Of a DNA stretch of 46,288 bases, positions 33,692 through 42,383 are shown piece by piece. Source of the stretch: Acetatifactor sp. (lineage in GTDB: Bacteria > Bacillota > Clostridia > Lachnospirales > Lachnospiraceae). Both the position numbers and the translations under genes were made by a program. Under the pieces are notes generated by a model. That model was given only the letters and a program-made list of their open reading frames with translations, was not told the origin of the DNA and did not search any database. The stretch lies in the NCBI GenBank assembly GCA_022511425.1, contig JAFLRO010000012.1, positions 1 to 46,288 on the forward strand. Direction: 5' to 3'. The first letter of the stretch is position 1, and each line of letters opens with the position of its first letter.

Positions 33692-34222
33692 GTGTTTGAG
33701 ATTGGGGAACATGTAGTATGCGGCAGCAAAGGAGTCTGTGTTGTGGAGAACATTACCACCCTGGATATTTCGGGTGTGGATAAGAAGAGAAAATACTACA
33801 TTCTGAAGCCGAAATATCAGGCGGGGAGCACGGTATATGTTCCGGTGGATTCGCCGAAGGAGTCCATGCGCCGGGTTTTAAGCCGTGAAGAAGCGCAGCA
33901 GTTGATTGATGCCATACCCAAGCTTCCTCTAATCGACATTGCTAATGATAAACTGTCCGAGCAGACATACAAAGAGTGTATGAGAACCAACAGTTGTGAA
34001 GAGTGGGTACGGATCATCAAGACGATTTATCTGAGAAAACAGAAGCGCATACAAGCCGGCAGGAAAGTGACGGCAGTGGATGCCAAGTATTTTCACCTTG
34101 CGGAGGAGAGCCTTTACGGTGAGCTGGCAGTAGCCCTGGGATTGAACCGGGAAGATGTGGAAGCCTATATCACAGGTGAGATTGACAAAAAGGCGGAAAA
34201 AAGTCCTTTACAAACACAATAA
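33692..34222 (+). CDS. CarD/CdnL-family transcriptional regulator
   Basis: The 176-residue protein has the CarD/CdnL/TRCF RNA-polymerase-interacting domain at its N-terminus (FEIGEHVVCGSKGVCVVENI; YYILKPKYQAGSTVYVPVD) and a helical C-terminal part with a basic stretch (IRLRKQKRI-like, about 110-125). Such proteins bind RNA polymerase beta and the promoter upstream fork and tune open-complex formation. The start is GTG, backed by GGAAGG; no ATG fits the conserved N-terminus. It is divergent from the receiver/PocR kinase operon. The promoter of the thrS leader overlaps its last codons. Confidence 0.88.
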   Translation: MFEIGEHVVCGSKGVCVVENITTLDISGVDKKRKYYILKPKYQAGSTVYVPVDSPKESMRRVLSREEAQQLIDAIPKLPLIDIANDKLSEQTYKECMRTNSCEEWVRIIKTIYLRKQKRIQAGRKVTAVDAKYFHLAEESLYGELAVALGLNREDVEAYITGEIDKKAEKSPLQTQ

Positions 34223-34235
34223 AAAGTATTAAGAT
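34207..34235 (+). promoter_or_regulatory. Promoter of the thrS T-box leader
   Basis: TTTACA (34207-34212), 17-nt spacer, TAAGAT (34230-34235). The -35 lies inside the CarD gene's end. Confidence 0.55.
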
Positions 34236-34241
34236 AGGGTA

Positions 34242-34523
34242 TCATAAGTCCTGAGCGATATATAAGCAAAGCGTTGAAGAGAACAGTAGGATGCTTTCAG
34301 ACCCCAGAGAGAACCGCCCGCCTGTATGCAGGTTAGGAGCTGGAAGCGGTTTGGCGAGCAGGCATACCGAAGACCATCTCAGAGCGACTCCAATCAAGTC
34401 CGGCAGCTCCCGTTACGAGCAAATGAAGGTGGCAGAGCACTCGGTCTTTCGGTGTCCTGCAACAAGGGTGGAACCGCGTGAATCACGTCCCTTGCAATAG
34501 AGATATTGCAAGGGACTTCTTTT
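34242..34523 (+). ncRNA. T-box leader (threonine-responsive), with terminator
   Basis: The hallmark T-box sequence AAGGGTGGAACCGCG is at 34464-34478. Upstream lie the Stem I elements: GAAGAGAACAGTA (K-turn/GA region, from about 34275) and AGAGAG (AG bulge, about 34307). The likely specifier is ACC (Thr) at 34373-34375, in CGAAGACCATC. The intrinsic terminator is GTCCCTTGCAAT / ATTGCAAGGGAC (34487-34516) followed by TTCTTTT. Uncharged tRNA-Thr would pair with specifier and T-box bulge, stabilise the antiterminator and allow thrS transcription. The 5' end is estimated from the promoter. Confidence 0.93.
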
Positions 34524-34532
34524 GTGTGAGCT

Positions 34533-34613
34533 AAGCGCCAGTGGCGCTTGCCCAGCAACGACCGGAACGGAGTGTAGACCAGCCGCATCACCGAGCAGTT
34601 ATACTGCGAGGTG
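34533..34613. repeat. REP-like palindromic block between T-box terminator and thrS
   Basis: Two symmetrical units stand here. AAGCGCCA-G-TGGCGCTT (34533-34549) is a perfect 8-bp palindrome around one base. CACC-GA-GCAGT-TAT-ACTGC-GA-GGTG (34589-34613) is a hairpin with 4-bp and 5-bp helices around tandem G-A pairs. The block is not part of the T-box and is more GC-rich than its surroundings. It may be an interspersed extragenic repeat or an extra leader structure. Confidence 0.4.
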
Positions 34614-34662
34614 GCCAAGCGTCTCATTGTAAGCAGACAAAACAGTAGAAAGGAAGAAAAAT

Positions 34663-36627
34663 ATGAAAATCACGTTAAAGGATGGCTCCGTGAAGGAGTA
34701 TGCTGAGAGTAAAAGTGTTTATGACATCGCCCTGGATATCAGCGAAGGGCTGGCCAGGGCAGCCTGCTGTGCTAAGGTAAACGGGGAGGTAGTTGATCTG
34801 CGCACCATCATTGATAGCGACTGCGAGCTGGCCATCTGTACCGCCAGCGACAAGGAGGGCCTCTCCACTATCCGCCACACCGCATCCCACGTGCTGGCTG
34901 AGGCAGTGAAGAACCTGTTCCCTGATGCTAAGCTGACCATTGGTCCCAGCATTGATACGGGTTTTTATTACGATTTTGAACATGCACCTTTTTCCAGGGA
35001 GGATTTGGACGCTCTGGAGGCAGAGATGAAAAAAATCATCAAAGAAGGAGCGAGACTGGAAAAATTTACACTGCCCAGGGAGGAAGCCATCAAGTTTATG
35101 GAAGAGCGCGATGAGCCTTACAAGGTGGAGCTGATCCGTGATCTGCCTGAGGATGCTGAGATATCCTTCTACAGACAGGGTGAGTTTGTTGATCTGTGCG
35201 CAGGACCTCACCTGATGAGCACCAAGGGGGTCAAGGCGTTCAAGCTTACTTCTTCCTCCATGGCGTACTGGCGAGGAAAATCTGAGAATGCCATGCTCCA
35301 GAGAATCTACGGAACTGCCTTCAGCAAGAAGGAGGAGTTGGAAGAATATTTGGAATACTGGGAGAATGTGAAGAACCGCGATCACAACAAGCTGGGTCGC
35401 GAGATGGAACTTTTCACCACCGTGGATGTAATCGGACAAGGGCTTCCTCTGTTGATGCCCAAGGGTGCAAAGATGATTCAGACCATGCAGCGCTGGATTG
35501 AGGACGAGGAAGAAAAGAGAGGGTATCTGCGCACCAAGACCCCACTCATGGCGAAGAGCGATCTTTACAAGATTTCCGGTCATTGGGATCATTATCTGGA
35601 TGGCATGTTTGTGCTGGGGGATGAGAAGAAGGACAAGGAAGTGCTGGCATTGCGCCCTATGACCTGCCCCTTCCAGTATTATGTATATAAAGCGACACAG
35701 CACTCTTACAGGGATCTTCCCCTGCGCTACGGCGAGACCTCAACGCTTTTCAGAAACGAGGACTCCGGTGAAATGCACGGACTGACCCGTGTGCGTCAAT
35801 TCACCATCTCTGAGGGTCATCTGATTGTTCGGCCTGATCAGATGATACAGGAGTTCAAGGACTGTCTGGCACTGGCGAAATACTGCCTGACTGTATTGGG
35901 TGTGGAGGAGGACGTGACCTACCATCTATCCAAATGGGATCCCAACAACCGGGAAAAGTACATTGGTGAGCCAGAGGTCTGGGAGGAGACGGAACAGCAT
36001 ATTAGAGAAATCCTCACGGAGTTGGATATCAATTTTGTGGAGGATGTGGGTGAGGCGGCTTTCTACGGCCCCAAGGTGGACATCAATGCCCGCAATGTGT
36101 ACGGCAAGGAAGATACCATGATCACCATCCAATGGGATGCTCTGTTAGCGGAGCAGTTCGACATGTACTTTATCGACCAGAACGGCGACAAAGTGCGGCC
36201 TTATATCATTCATAGGACCTCCATGGGCTGTTATGAGAGAACCCTGGCTTGGCTTATCGAGAAGTACGAGGGCAAATTCCCCACCTGGCTCTGTCCCGAG
36301 CAGGTGCGCGTCCTGCCCATTTCTGAAAAGTTTGCCGACTATGCGGCAAAGGTGGAGGCGGAGTTAAAAGCAAACGGAATACTTGCCACGGTTGACAATC
36401 GCTCTGAGAAGATTGGCTTCAAGATCCGCGAGGCGCGTCTTGCCAAGCTACCCTACATGCTGGTGGTGGGTCAGAAGGAGGAGGAAGAGAATCTGGTGTC
36501 CGTGAGAAGCCGTTTTGCCGGCGACGAGGGTCAGAAGACCCTGGATGCCTTCATCGACCAGCTCTGTAAGGAAATCCGCACCAAGGAGATTCGGAAAGAA
36601 GTGGTGCAGGAAGAGGCAAAGAAGTAA
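34663..36627 (+). CDS. thrS: Threonyl-tRNA synthetase
   Basis: The 654-residue protein is a full bacterial ThrRS: TGS domain (1-60), editing domain with the HTASHVLAEAV metal-type motif (about 65-225), class II catalytic core (about 240-540) and anticodon-binding domain (about 545-650). Motif 2 is FRNEDSGEMHGLTRVRQF and motif 3 is MGCYERTLAWLIEKY. Zinc ligands are expected in MTCPFQYY and IIHRTSMG. It charges tRNA-Thr. Control is by the upstream T-box, which senses the charging level of its own product. AAAGGAAG precedes the start. Confidence 0.97.
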   Translation: MKITLKDGSVKEYAESKSVYDIALDISEGLARAACCAKVNGEVVDLRTIIDSDCELAICTASDKEGLSTIRHTASHVLAEAVKNLFPDAKLTIGPSIDTGFYYDFEHAPFSREDLDALEAEMKKIIKEGARLEKFTLPREEAIKFMEERDEPYKVELIRDLPEDAEISFYRQGEFVDLCAGPHLMSTKGVKAFKLTSSSMAYWRGKSENAMLQRIYGTAFSKKEELEEYLEYWENVKNRDHNKLGREMELFTTVDVIGQGLPLLMPKGAKMIQTMQRWIEDEEEKRGYLRTKTPLMAKSDLYKISGHWDHYLDGMFVLGDEKKDKEVLALRPMTCPFQYYVYKATQHSYRDLPLRYGETSTLFRNEDSGEMHGLTRVRQFTISEGHLIVRPDQMIQEFKDCLALAKYCLTVLGVEEDVTYHLSKWDPNNREKYIGEPEVWEETEQHIREILTELDINFVEDVGEAAFYGPKVDINARNVYGKEDTMITIQWDALLAEQFDMYFIDQNGDKVRPYIIHRTSMGCYERTLAWLIEKYEGKFPTWLCPEQVRVLPISEKFADYAAKVEAELKANGILATVDNRSEKIGFKIREARLAKLPYMLVVGQKEEEENLVSVRSRFAGDEGQKTLDAFIDQLCKEIRTKEIRKEVVQEEAKK

Positions 36628-36687
36628 TCATATAGTTTTTCAGGTTATAGCAAGTCTGTTCCATAAGATGTTTGCAAAAAAATAGTT

Positions 36688-36784
36688 ACAGGCCCGGACA
36701 AAACCGTTATTTCTTAAAGTATATGAGTATATACCGGTAGGAATGAGGAATACTAAAAATGACGGTAAGTTTGTCCGGGTCTGT
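36688..36784 (+). ncRNA. Long imperfect hairpin upstream of the DUF1540 gene: structured RNA or MITE-like element
   Basis: ACAGGCCCGGACAAA (36688-36702) pairs with TTTGTCCGGGTCTGT (36770-36784) with one G-U pair. After a 3-nt bulge (AAG, 36767-36769), ACCGTTATTT pairs with AAATGACGGT, again with one G-U. That makes about 25 bp around a 40-nt apical part that can fold further (AGTAT/ATACT). A second hairpin, CAGCCTGA/TCAGGCTG (36826-36833/36852-36859), and a third, GCCGC/GCGGC just before the ribosome binding site, follow. I do not recognise a known riboswitch class. Terminal inverted repeats would also fit a small mobile element, but no target duplication adjoins the ends. Confidence 0.45.
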
Positions 36785-36898
36785 TGTTTGCAGTTTTCTC
36801 TGTGTCTTCGACAGCGGCTCGGCAACAGCCTGAGATATTTCCGGGAAAAAATCAGGCTGACGATTTATGCCGCTTATGCGGCGGAAAGAGAGGCAAAT

Positions 36899-37219
36899 AT
36901 GGCTGACTTAAAATGTGCAGTGGATAACTGTACCTACAACGACCGGCATCTGTGCTGCAAAGGAGACATCATGGTGGGAGGTAAGCACGCTGATAACTGT
37001 GACGGTACCTGCTGTGAGAGCTTTTTGCAGCAGAGGGAGGGAAGGGATTCTTTCAAGAGCTCTGTGACGCACCCAAGCCCTACAATCAGCATCGACTGTG
37101 AAGCTGTAAAGTGTATTTACAACACCAACTACAAGTGTCACGCGGACCATGTGGACATCAAGGGCTGTGGTGCCTGTGACTGTGAACAGACAGCCTGTGC
37201 TACGTTTACGGAAGAATAG
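36899..37219 (+). CDS. DUF1540 protein with two cysteine-rich repeats
   Basis: The 106-residue protein has two DUF1540 modules, about 4-45 (LKCAVDNCTYNDRHLCC, then CDGTCCESF) and about 63-104 (CEAVKCIYNTNYKCHA, then CDCEQTACATF). Each has a set of cysteines suited to metal binding. The family is common in clostridia and some members are linked to spores; function is unknown. The frame is open further upstream, but AGAGAGG lies right before ATG 36899 and the DUF1540 motif starts there. It is preceded by an unusually structured leader and followed by a long-stem terminator. Confidence 0.85.
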   Translation: MADLKCAVDNCTYNDRHLCCKGDIMVGGKHADNCDGTCCESFLQQREGRDSFKSSVTHPSPTISIDCEAVKCIYNTNYKCHADHVDIKGCGACDCEQTACATFTEE

Positions 37220-37294
37220 GGCTGGTATCACGAAAGCTGCAAGTATGCCGCACAAGATGTCATCACTCGTTACGGCATCTGTCAGACAGGATTG

Positions 37295-37343
37295 AATAAA
37301 TAAGCTGCACATGGATTAATTCTCCGTGTGCAGCTTATTTATT
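37295..37343 (+). terminator. Long-stem terminator after the DUF1540 gene
   Basis: AATAAATAAGCTGCACA (37295-37311) pairs perfectly over 17 bp with TGTGCAGCTTATTTATT (37327-37343). The 3' arm is itself T-rich, so no separate long T tract is present. Confidence 0.65.
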
Positions 37344-37385
37344 CACGCGGGCAATGAGTCAGGCAGAAGTTCAAACGCAGGCAAG

Positions 37386-37430
37386 TTGACGTTGCACTTA
37401 TTTGACGACTGCACATTTTATTAACATAAT
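37386..37430 (+). promoter_or_regulatory. Promoter of the sigma factor/ABC operon, with repeated TTGACG
   Basis: TTGACG (37402-37407), 17-nt spacer, CATAAT (37425-37430). A second TTGACG stands 16 bp upstream (37386-37391), and both are followed by a GCAC at similar distance, giving a direct repeat. This could be two overlapping polymerase sites or a regulator site. Confidence 0.55.
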
Positions 37431-37536
37431 ATTTTTTTGTATGGAGTATGAGTTTAGTTTTTTCACAGCTTTGTGATAATATCGGTTTCTGAATCGTTTT
37501 ATATGTGTGATCACAAAACAAAGGGAGGTGAAGGCC

Positions 37537-38022
37537 GTGGATCGAGAGGAACAGCGCAGGCTGTTTGAAGCGTACTGCGATGATGTGTTTCGCCTGGCGT
37601 ACAGTTACCTTGGTTCTCGGCCGGACGCAGAAGATGTGTGCCAAACTGTATTCCTGCGCCTGGCAGAGGGGAGGGCGCAGTTGCTGCCGGGAAAGGAAAA
37701 AAAGTGGCTCCTCACATGTACAGCAAACGCCTGCCGGGATCTGCTGCGTTCTTTCTGGCGCAGGAATGTGGGAACGTTGGAGGAAAGTACCCCTGCTGCA
37801 GAGGCGGACCGGGCGCTGTACCATGCAGTGATGGCCCTTCCGCCCAAATACCGGGCTGTGATTCACCTTTATTACTACGAAGGCTTCGACCAGGGGGAGA
37901 TAGCGGAGATTCTGCGAATCTCCCGGACTGCGGTCCAGACCCGTATGAGCAGGGCAAGGGCTATGTTAAAAAAGGAGTTGAGCGATGATGCGCGAGAGAT
38001 ATCGGAACATGATGGAGCGTGA
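37537..38022 (+). CDS. ECF-type RNA polymerase sigma factor
   Basis: The 161-residue protein has sigma region 2 (about 8-75; VFRLAYSYLGSRPDAEDVCQTVFLRL spread over two helices) and region 4 (about 95-155; MALPPKYRAVIHLYYYEGFD, then IAEILRISRTAVQTRMSRAR). The start is GTG 37537, backed by GGGAGG 8 nt upstream; an earlier GTG at 37507 lacks a site. It overlaps the next gene by 38 nt, typical of sigma/anti-sigma pairs. It probably directs transcription of its own operon in response to envelope stress. Confidence 0.9.
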   Translation: MDREEQRRLFEAYCDDVFRLAYSYLGSRPDAEDVCQTVFLRLAEGRAQLLPGKEKKWLLTCTANACRDLLRSFWRRNVGTLEESTPAAEADRALYHAVMALPPKYRAVIHLYYYEGFDQGEIAEILRISRTAVQTRMSRARAMLKKELSDDAREISEHDGA

Positions 38023-38932
38023 GACGCTTTATAGCGAGACCAAAGCGTCTATTTTGGAGCGTATGGAGCGGACGGATAGCCGAAAAGCAGGCAGACAGCA
38101 CCTGCGGATGGCACTGATTGCGGGATGTCTATGTCTGATGTTGGCGGGAACAGTCTTCTCAACAGTGGCTAAGAATGACTTCGGCCACTGGGTCTTTGTG
38201 ACACCTAAAGAGGACGGTCACTATGCGTTGGAGATCAGTGAACGCTTGAAGTTGTATGCTATGGACACATTCAGCCCCATGCTTCAAGAAGACATGGCAG
38301 CAGCAGAGATTACAGGTCAAACTATATCCTTCCGTTCGGAGAGCTGGCAGGAAATCCTGGATTATGTAGGCATTCCTCTGCTGAAAAATACACTTCTGGA
38401 TAATCGGGAACTGTTCCAAATCGAAAACTCTTTGAGCGAAGACCACAGGTGGCGGCTCCGGTTGGAACTGCGCCCTGGGCTTGTCTATATCTCTCGGTCG
38501 TATGAGGTTGACGGCATCCTGATAAATGTGGTGACAGGTATCTTTACGGAATCGTTTATAAGCGGAAACCTCCAATACGAAGGCTTCCCCTTCTGGTGGC
38601 ACTATTTCGAACTTGACGGTCAGGGTGGGATAATAACCACCGCCGCGGATTATGACGATATGTCTCATGGCATCATTACCGTGGATAACGTTCGGACGGA
38701 GACCGCAGCTGACGGAACCAGCGTACTCTATATCCACACCAAGGACGAAACCTACGATTGGTACGGCGCCAGTTTCGTCTATGACGGTATGTCCTACACG
38801 GTGGGAGTTTACGATGCAGAGGCATCCAGAGCCTGGCAGCAGACTTACGACCCGGAATACCGCACGCAGAATCCCGATTTGGATTATGAGGGTATGCTTC
38901 AGAAGGTGATTGACAACTTCGTATTTGAATAA
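37985..38932 (+). CDS. Single-pass membrane protein, probable anti-sigma factor
   Basis: The 315-residue protein has a short charged cytoplasmic N-terminus (about 1-40), one membrane helix (about 42-60, LIAGCLCLMLAGTVFSTV region) and a large outer domain (about 65-315) without a recognised family. This topology and the 38-nt overlap with the sigma factor gene are what one expects of a regulator that holds the sigma factor at the membrane. No zinc-binding anti-sigma HxxxCxxC motif is present, so the call rests on context. The outer domain may sense the stimulus exported by the ABC transporter encoded downstream. Confidence 0.6.
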   Translation: MMRERYRNMMERETLYSETKASILERMERTDSRKAGRQHLRMALIAGCLCLMLAGTVFSTVAKNDFGHWVFVTPKEDGHYALEISERLKLYAMDTFSPMLQEDMAAAEITGQTISFRSESWQEILDYVGIPLLKNTLLDNRELFQIENSLSEDHRWRLRLELRPGLVYISRSYEVDGILINVVTGIFTESFISGNLQYEGFPFWWHYFELDGQGGIITTAADYDDMSHGIITVDNVRTETAADGTSVLYIHTKDETYDWYGASFVYDGMSYTVGVYDAEASRAWQQTYDPEYRTQNPDLDYEGMLQKVIDNFVFE

Positions 38933-38951
38933 AGCAGAGAGGGAGTATTGT

Positions 38952-40268
38952 ATGAAAAAAACTTATTTGAGGATCGTCTGTGCCCTGCTGCCAGCTGCAA
39001 TGCTTGTTGCTCTCATCTCCGGGTGTGTCGGGAAGGAGGAGTTGCCGGACACATATGTGGAGGGCAGCGACTATCAGTATCTTTTGAGAGTGAATGATGA
39101 TAAGTGCAAAAAAGTGCAGCAGGGGAACGAGATAGTCTATCTCTTGCACAGGGGGGTTGTATACTATCTTGACGAGACCGCAAAAGTGATACTTCCGTTA
39201 TGCAGCAGGGCGGACTGTCTCCATGACAGGGAAACAGATGAAGCACAATTGGAGATGTGCAATGCGTACATAGCGAATGGAGACGTATCGAATGACGGGC
39301 AAATTGCTTATTGCAACGGTTATCTCTACTGTGTGTCGGATAATTCTACTGTGTCCAGCGCTATCCCCCTTTACCGCCTATCCTCGGATGGTTCAAAGAA
39401 AGAGATCATTTATAGGTTTACCGAACCGCCAGTGGAGTGGTTCGTGCACCGGAATGTGCTCTATTATAGGACTTACGGATACATTACCGGTCCGGACGGG
39501 GCACCTGTTCACCAGGAGTGGTTGAAAGCTCTGTCTCTGACGGACTCATTGCCCGAACCTTGGACGTTCTATGAGCCTTCGGACGGATTGGCGATTTCGG
39601 TTTCCAATCTCTATGGCGCTTACGGCAACTATGTCCATTTTTATATCATCGGCCACTATGACCTGTCTGAGCCCCAGTCTGAAGCCGATGGGGAATATCG
39701 GTATTACTCGGAGCTGCTATCCTATGACATCCGCACCGGAGAGGTCAAAGAATTTGAATTCGCGGAGCTTCCGCAATACGCTTCCATGCAAATGACATCC
39801 TATTGGCAGGATAAGCCACTTTTCGCGATATATTATGGCGATAAGAATTTTGATGCGCCTACCACATGGTATGTGTGTGAGCTGGATGGCTCCAATCCGG
39901 TTCCTTTGATGGAGGATGTGCCCCAGGGTCATTATCTTCGGGGTGGCGGTGAATATCTGTATTATACGAATACAGTGGCCTGGAGAATGGAGGAATACAC
40001 TTTCTACAAGATTCTTGACGAAAATCTGAATGAGGTGGACAGCTTTCTTCCGCCGGAGTATCTGAATGTAGATCTGCGGATCGGGTTTGGGGATCGGATG
40101 TATTATATCTTTGATCTGGTAAAGGGAGAGGACGGAAACAAAAGCTATGATTTTTTTAATTACCTGCACCCGGAAACCAGCCTTGGTTGGGGTGTCTTAG
40201 TCTGGGACAAGTCGCAGCTCGGCTCCTACAATGGCGCGATGCTGGAATTTAGCACGATCATGAGGTGA
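38952..40268 (+). CDS. Beta-propeller-like lipoprotein
   Basis: The 438-residue protein has a lipoprotein signal with lipobox LISGC (Cys25). The mature part is rich in Tyr/Asp and blade-like repeats (GYLYCVSDNS, YRLSSDGSKKEI, YVCELDGSNPVPL, GEYLYYTNT), like DUF5050-type propellers. It would sit on the outer face of the membrane. Function is unknown; a sensing or substrate-capture role for the transporter is possible. GGGAG precedes ATG 38952; the frame extends upstream into the previous gene. It overlaps the region just before the permease gene, so the genes are co-translated. Confidence 0.78.
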   Translation: MKKTYLRIVCALLPAAMLVALISGCVGKEELPDTYVEGSDYQYLLRVNDDKCKKVQQGNEIVYLLHRGVVYYLDETAKVILPLCSRADCLHDRETDEAQLEMCNAYIANGDVSNDGQIAYCNGYLYCVSDNSTVSSAIPLYRLSSDGSKKEIIYRFTEPPVEWFVHRNVLYYRTYGYITGPDGAPVHQEWLKALSLTDSLPEPWTFYEPSDGLAISVSNLYGAYGNYVHFYIIGHYDLSEPQSEADGEYRYYSELLSYDIRTGEVKEFEFAELPQYASMQMTSYWQDKPLFAIYYGDKNFDAPTTWYVCELDGSNPVPLMEDVPQGHYLRGGGEYLYYTNTVAWRMEEYTFYKILDENLNEVDSFLPPEYLNVDLRIGFGDRMYYIFDLVKGEDGNKSYDFFNYLHPETSLGWGVLVWDKSQLGSYNGAMLEFSTIMR

Positions 40269-40285
40269 AAGATGGTGGCGACAGC

Positions 40286-42370
40286 ATGGTGATATTGAAG
40301 TTTGAGATCATAAAACTTTTAAAGCAGCGGGTGTTCGTGGTTCTGGCAGCTGTGTCCCTGCTTGGCTGTGTGCTCACATGCTTTGCCGCCGAGCGCCGGA
40401 CCCCGGAGTATTTCTATGTCTACTCCCATCGGGAGAACTATCAGCGCTTTATGGACGGGGATACCGATGCCGACATAAACGGCTTTTACACAGCCGAGGC
40501 GGAGGCACAGAGCAAGTACATTGAGTCCTATGTGGTCTTTGTGGGCGAGATGACTGACAGGATCGAGAGGATGAGCGGTACCTCCATCTACTCAGACAAG
40601 ATAAGCTTCTTAAACCGTAATCTCATAAAGACCCAGGAGGACTTTGCATCTTTTGCCGGTACGATGGTGCAGGCCGGAAACAATTTTGGCATACGGGGTT
40701 ATGCGGATTTTAATGGCGGATTGCTTTTTACTCTGGTCTTTCTGGCTGTGCTGACTTATTTCATGCTTTTTTATGAGCGGGGAATGAACCTGTTACTTCT
40801 TCTGAAGGGCTGTAAAAACGGACATATTCCACTGGCTGCGGCAAAGTTTACGGCGATGCTGCTTGTGTCAGCGTGTTACACGATAGCACAGGAGCTGGGG
40901 ATACTCGGGGTGTTCGGGATGCTCTACGGTCTGGGGGATCTGAGGCGGCCAATTCAATCTATCTCTTATTTTAGAAACTGTGCTCATCATCTGACGGTAG
41001 GTGGGGCTATAGCTGCCACTGTGGCCATAAGGGTTGGCGTCTCGGCGCTTCTGGTCAGTGTGCTGTTCCTGATTGGAATGACTCTTAGAAGTGAAGCAGC
41101 TGCAGTGCTGGCGTCTGGCGGAATACTTGGTATAGAATCCTTTTTCTCAAACGCCATTGCCTCCGGCGGAACCCTAAACTGGCTTAAATTTATAAATCTT
41201 GTTTACTGCTGGGGAATGCGAAATACTCTTGGTGAGTACCGCAATCTTGACTTGTTCGGCTATCCGCTGGGCAAGGGCGTCGCGGCACTGACTGCCGGGA
41301 TTGTGTTGGCTGTGTCCGGGATTCTGGCGGGAGTGGTCATTTTCGGACGGAGCTGTCAGGTAAGATCCGCTGGAATATTTGAGCGCATCAAGCTCTGGTT
41401 GCGGACAAAAACGGATCCGCTGTGGCGAAGCTCAAGCCTCGTCTGGTTTGAGTTTTACAAGCTGCTCATAGGACAGAAAAAGGTCATACTCCTCCTGCTC
41501 CTTGTCCTCTGGGGTGTATACGAGGTACGGAACGTGAACGCATCTGTTTATTTCCTCACCTCTGAGGCGCTGTCCTATCACTACTATATGAATGAGATTC
41601 AGGGACCTGTCACTCAGGAGACTGCTGACTATCTTGCCGGAGAGCGCGAAAGGCTTGATGGTCTGCGCCATGAGCTTTCCGAGTTGGGCGATACCACCGA
41701 TGACTATGACCAGTTGATGGTTCGATCCATGCTTATTCAGTCAGAGCTCGAGCTCTATGAAGAGGGCCTGGATGCCGTGATAGCGCAGTTTGAATGGCTA
41801 AAGTGCCTCCCCGGCGGGTTGTCGAATAAGTATATGGTGGATGAGCAGTCCATTGAGAAGCTGTGGGGTGATGTCTTCGCTGATGTGCGTTTGTGGCTCA
41901 TAGGCTCCGCTTTTACGTTTCTTTTCATAAGCGGCATCCGCACAAATGACGAGAGCCGGAGCATGATGCCACTGCTGCGTTCCACTGAGAATGGCCGACG
42001 GAAGCTTGATGGGGCCCGTCGCCGGACGGCATTTATATTGACGCTGCTTACGTTTATTGCTACGGAGATGCCGCTATTTTTACGGTATCAGCAAACAGGT
42101 GTTATTCAATGCTTGAGCCACAGGCTGGACTGGTTTTCCAACGGTGATTATACATCCTCGTGTACTGTGGGACTTTTGCTGGTCATCATATTTGTGCTCA
42201 AAGCATTGTCGTTCCTGGCCGTATGCCTCACGGGGGAGCTCCTTGTAAGGTACACAAGAAATGAGACTGTGACGACTCTGGCCGGAATCGGTGTTATCAG
42301 CGCCGTAGCGACCTTGCTCTTTGGGGTAAAAATGGACATTACCACGATTGTGCTAAGAATAATGGGTTAA
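40286..42370 (+). CDS. ABC-2-type permease-like protein with internal duplication
   Basis: The 694-residue protein consists of two permease-like halves. Each starts with a cytoplasmic FEIIKLL / FEFYKLL motif and a membrane helix (RVFVVLAAVSLLGCVLT at about 15-32; KVILLLLLVLWGVY in the second half at about 395-410). Each then has a charged outer domain of about 100 residues and a set of membrane helices. Standalone ABC-2 permeases usually pair as dimers, so this may be a fused pair. It would be the channel for the ATPase encoded next. A GTG at 40265 overlapping the previous stop is an alternative start; neither has a strong ribosome binding site. Confidence 0.75.
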   Translation: MVILKFEIIKLLKQRVFVVLAAVSLLGCVLTCFAAERRTPEYFYVYSHRENYQRFMDGDTDADINGFYTAEAEAQSKYIESYVVFVGEMTDRIERMSGTSIYSDKISFLNRNLIKTQEDFASFAGTMVQAGNNFGIRGYADFNGGLLFTLVFLAVLTYFMLFYERGMNLLLLLKGCKNGHIPLAAAKFTAMLLVSACYTIAQELGILGVFGMLYGLGDLRRPIQSISYFRNCAHHLTVGGAIAATVAIRVGVSALLVSVLFLIGMTLRSEAAAVLASGGILGIESFFSNAIASGGTLNWLKFINLVYCWGMRNTLGEYRNLDLFGYPLGKGVAALTAGIVLAVSGILAGVVIFGRSCQVRSAGIFERIKLWLRTKTDPLWRSSSLVWFEFYKLLIGQKKVILLLLLVLWGVYEVRNVNASVYFLTSEALSYHYYMNEIQGPVTQETADYLAGERERLDGLRHELSELGDTTDDYDQLMVRSMLIQSELELYEEGLDAVIAQFEWLKCLPGGLSNKYMVDEQSIEKLWGDVFADVRLWLIGSAFTFLFISGIRTNDESRSMMPLLRSTENGRRKLDGARRRTAFILTLLTFIATEMPLFLRYQQTGVIQCLSHRLDWFSNGDYTSSCTVGLLLVIIFVLKALSFLAVCLTGELLVRYTRNETVTTLAGIGVISAVATLLFGVKMDITTIVLRIMG

Positions 42371-42383
42371 GGAGGCATATAAT

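Noticed and set aside
34675..35703. Long open frame (about 342 codons) opposite thrS
   Set aside because: Antisense to a fully conserved synthetase, with no recognisable domain and no start signal.
36669..36792. TGTTTGCA direct repeats (36669-36676 and 36785-36792) as target-site duplication of a mobile element
   Set aside because: The right copy adjoins the hairpin end but the left copy is 11 nt away, so they do not flank the element as a true duplication would.
36743..36898. Longer N-terminus of the DUF1540 protein
   Set aside because: The frame runs through the structured leader; the ribosome binding site and conserved domain both point to 36899.
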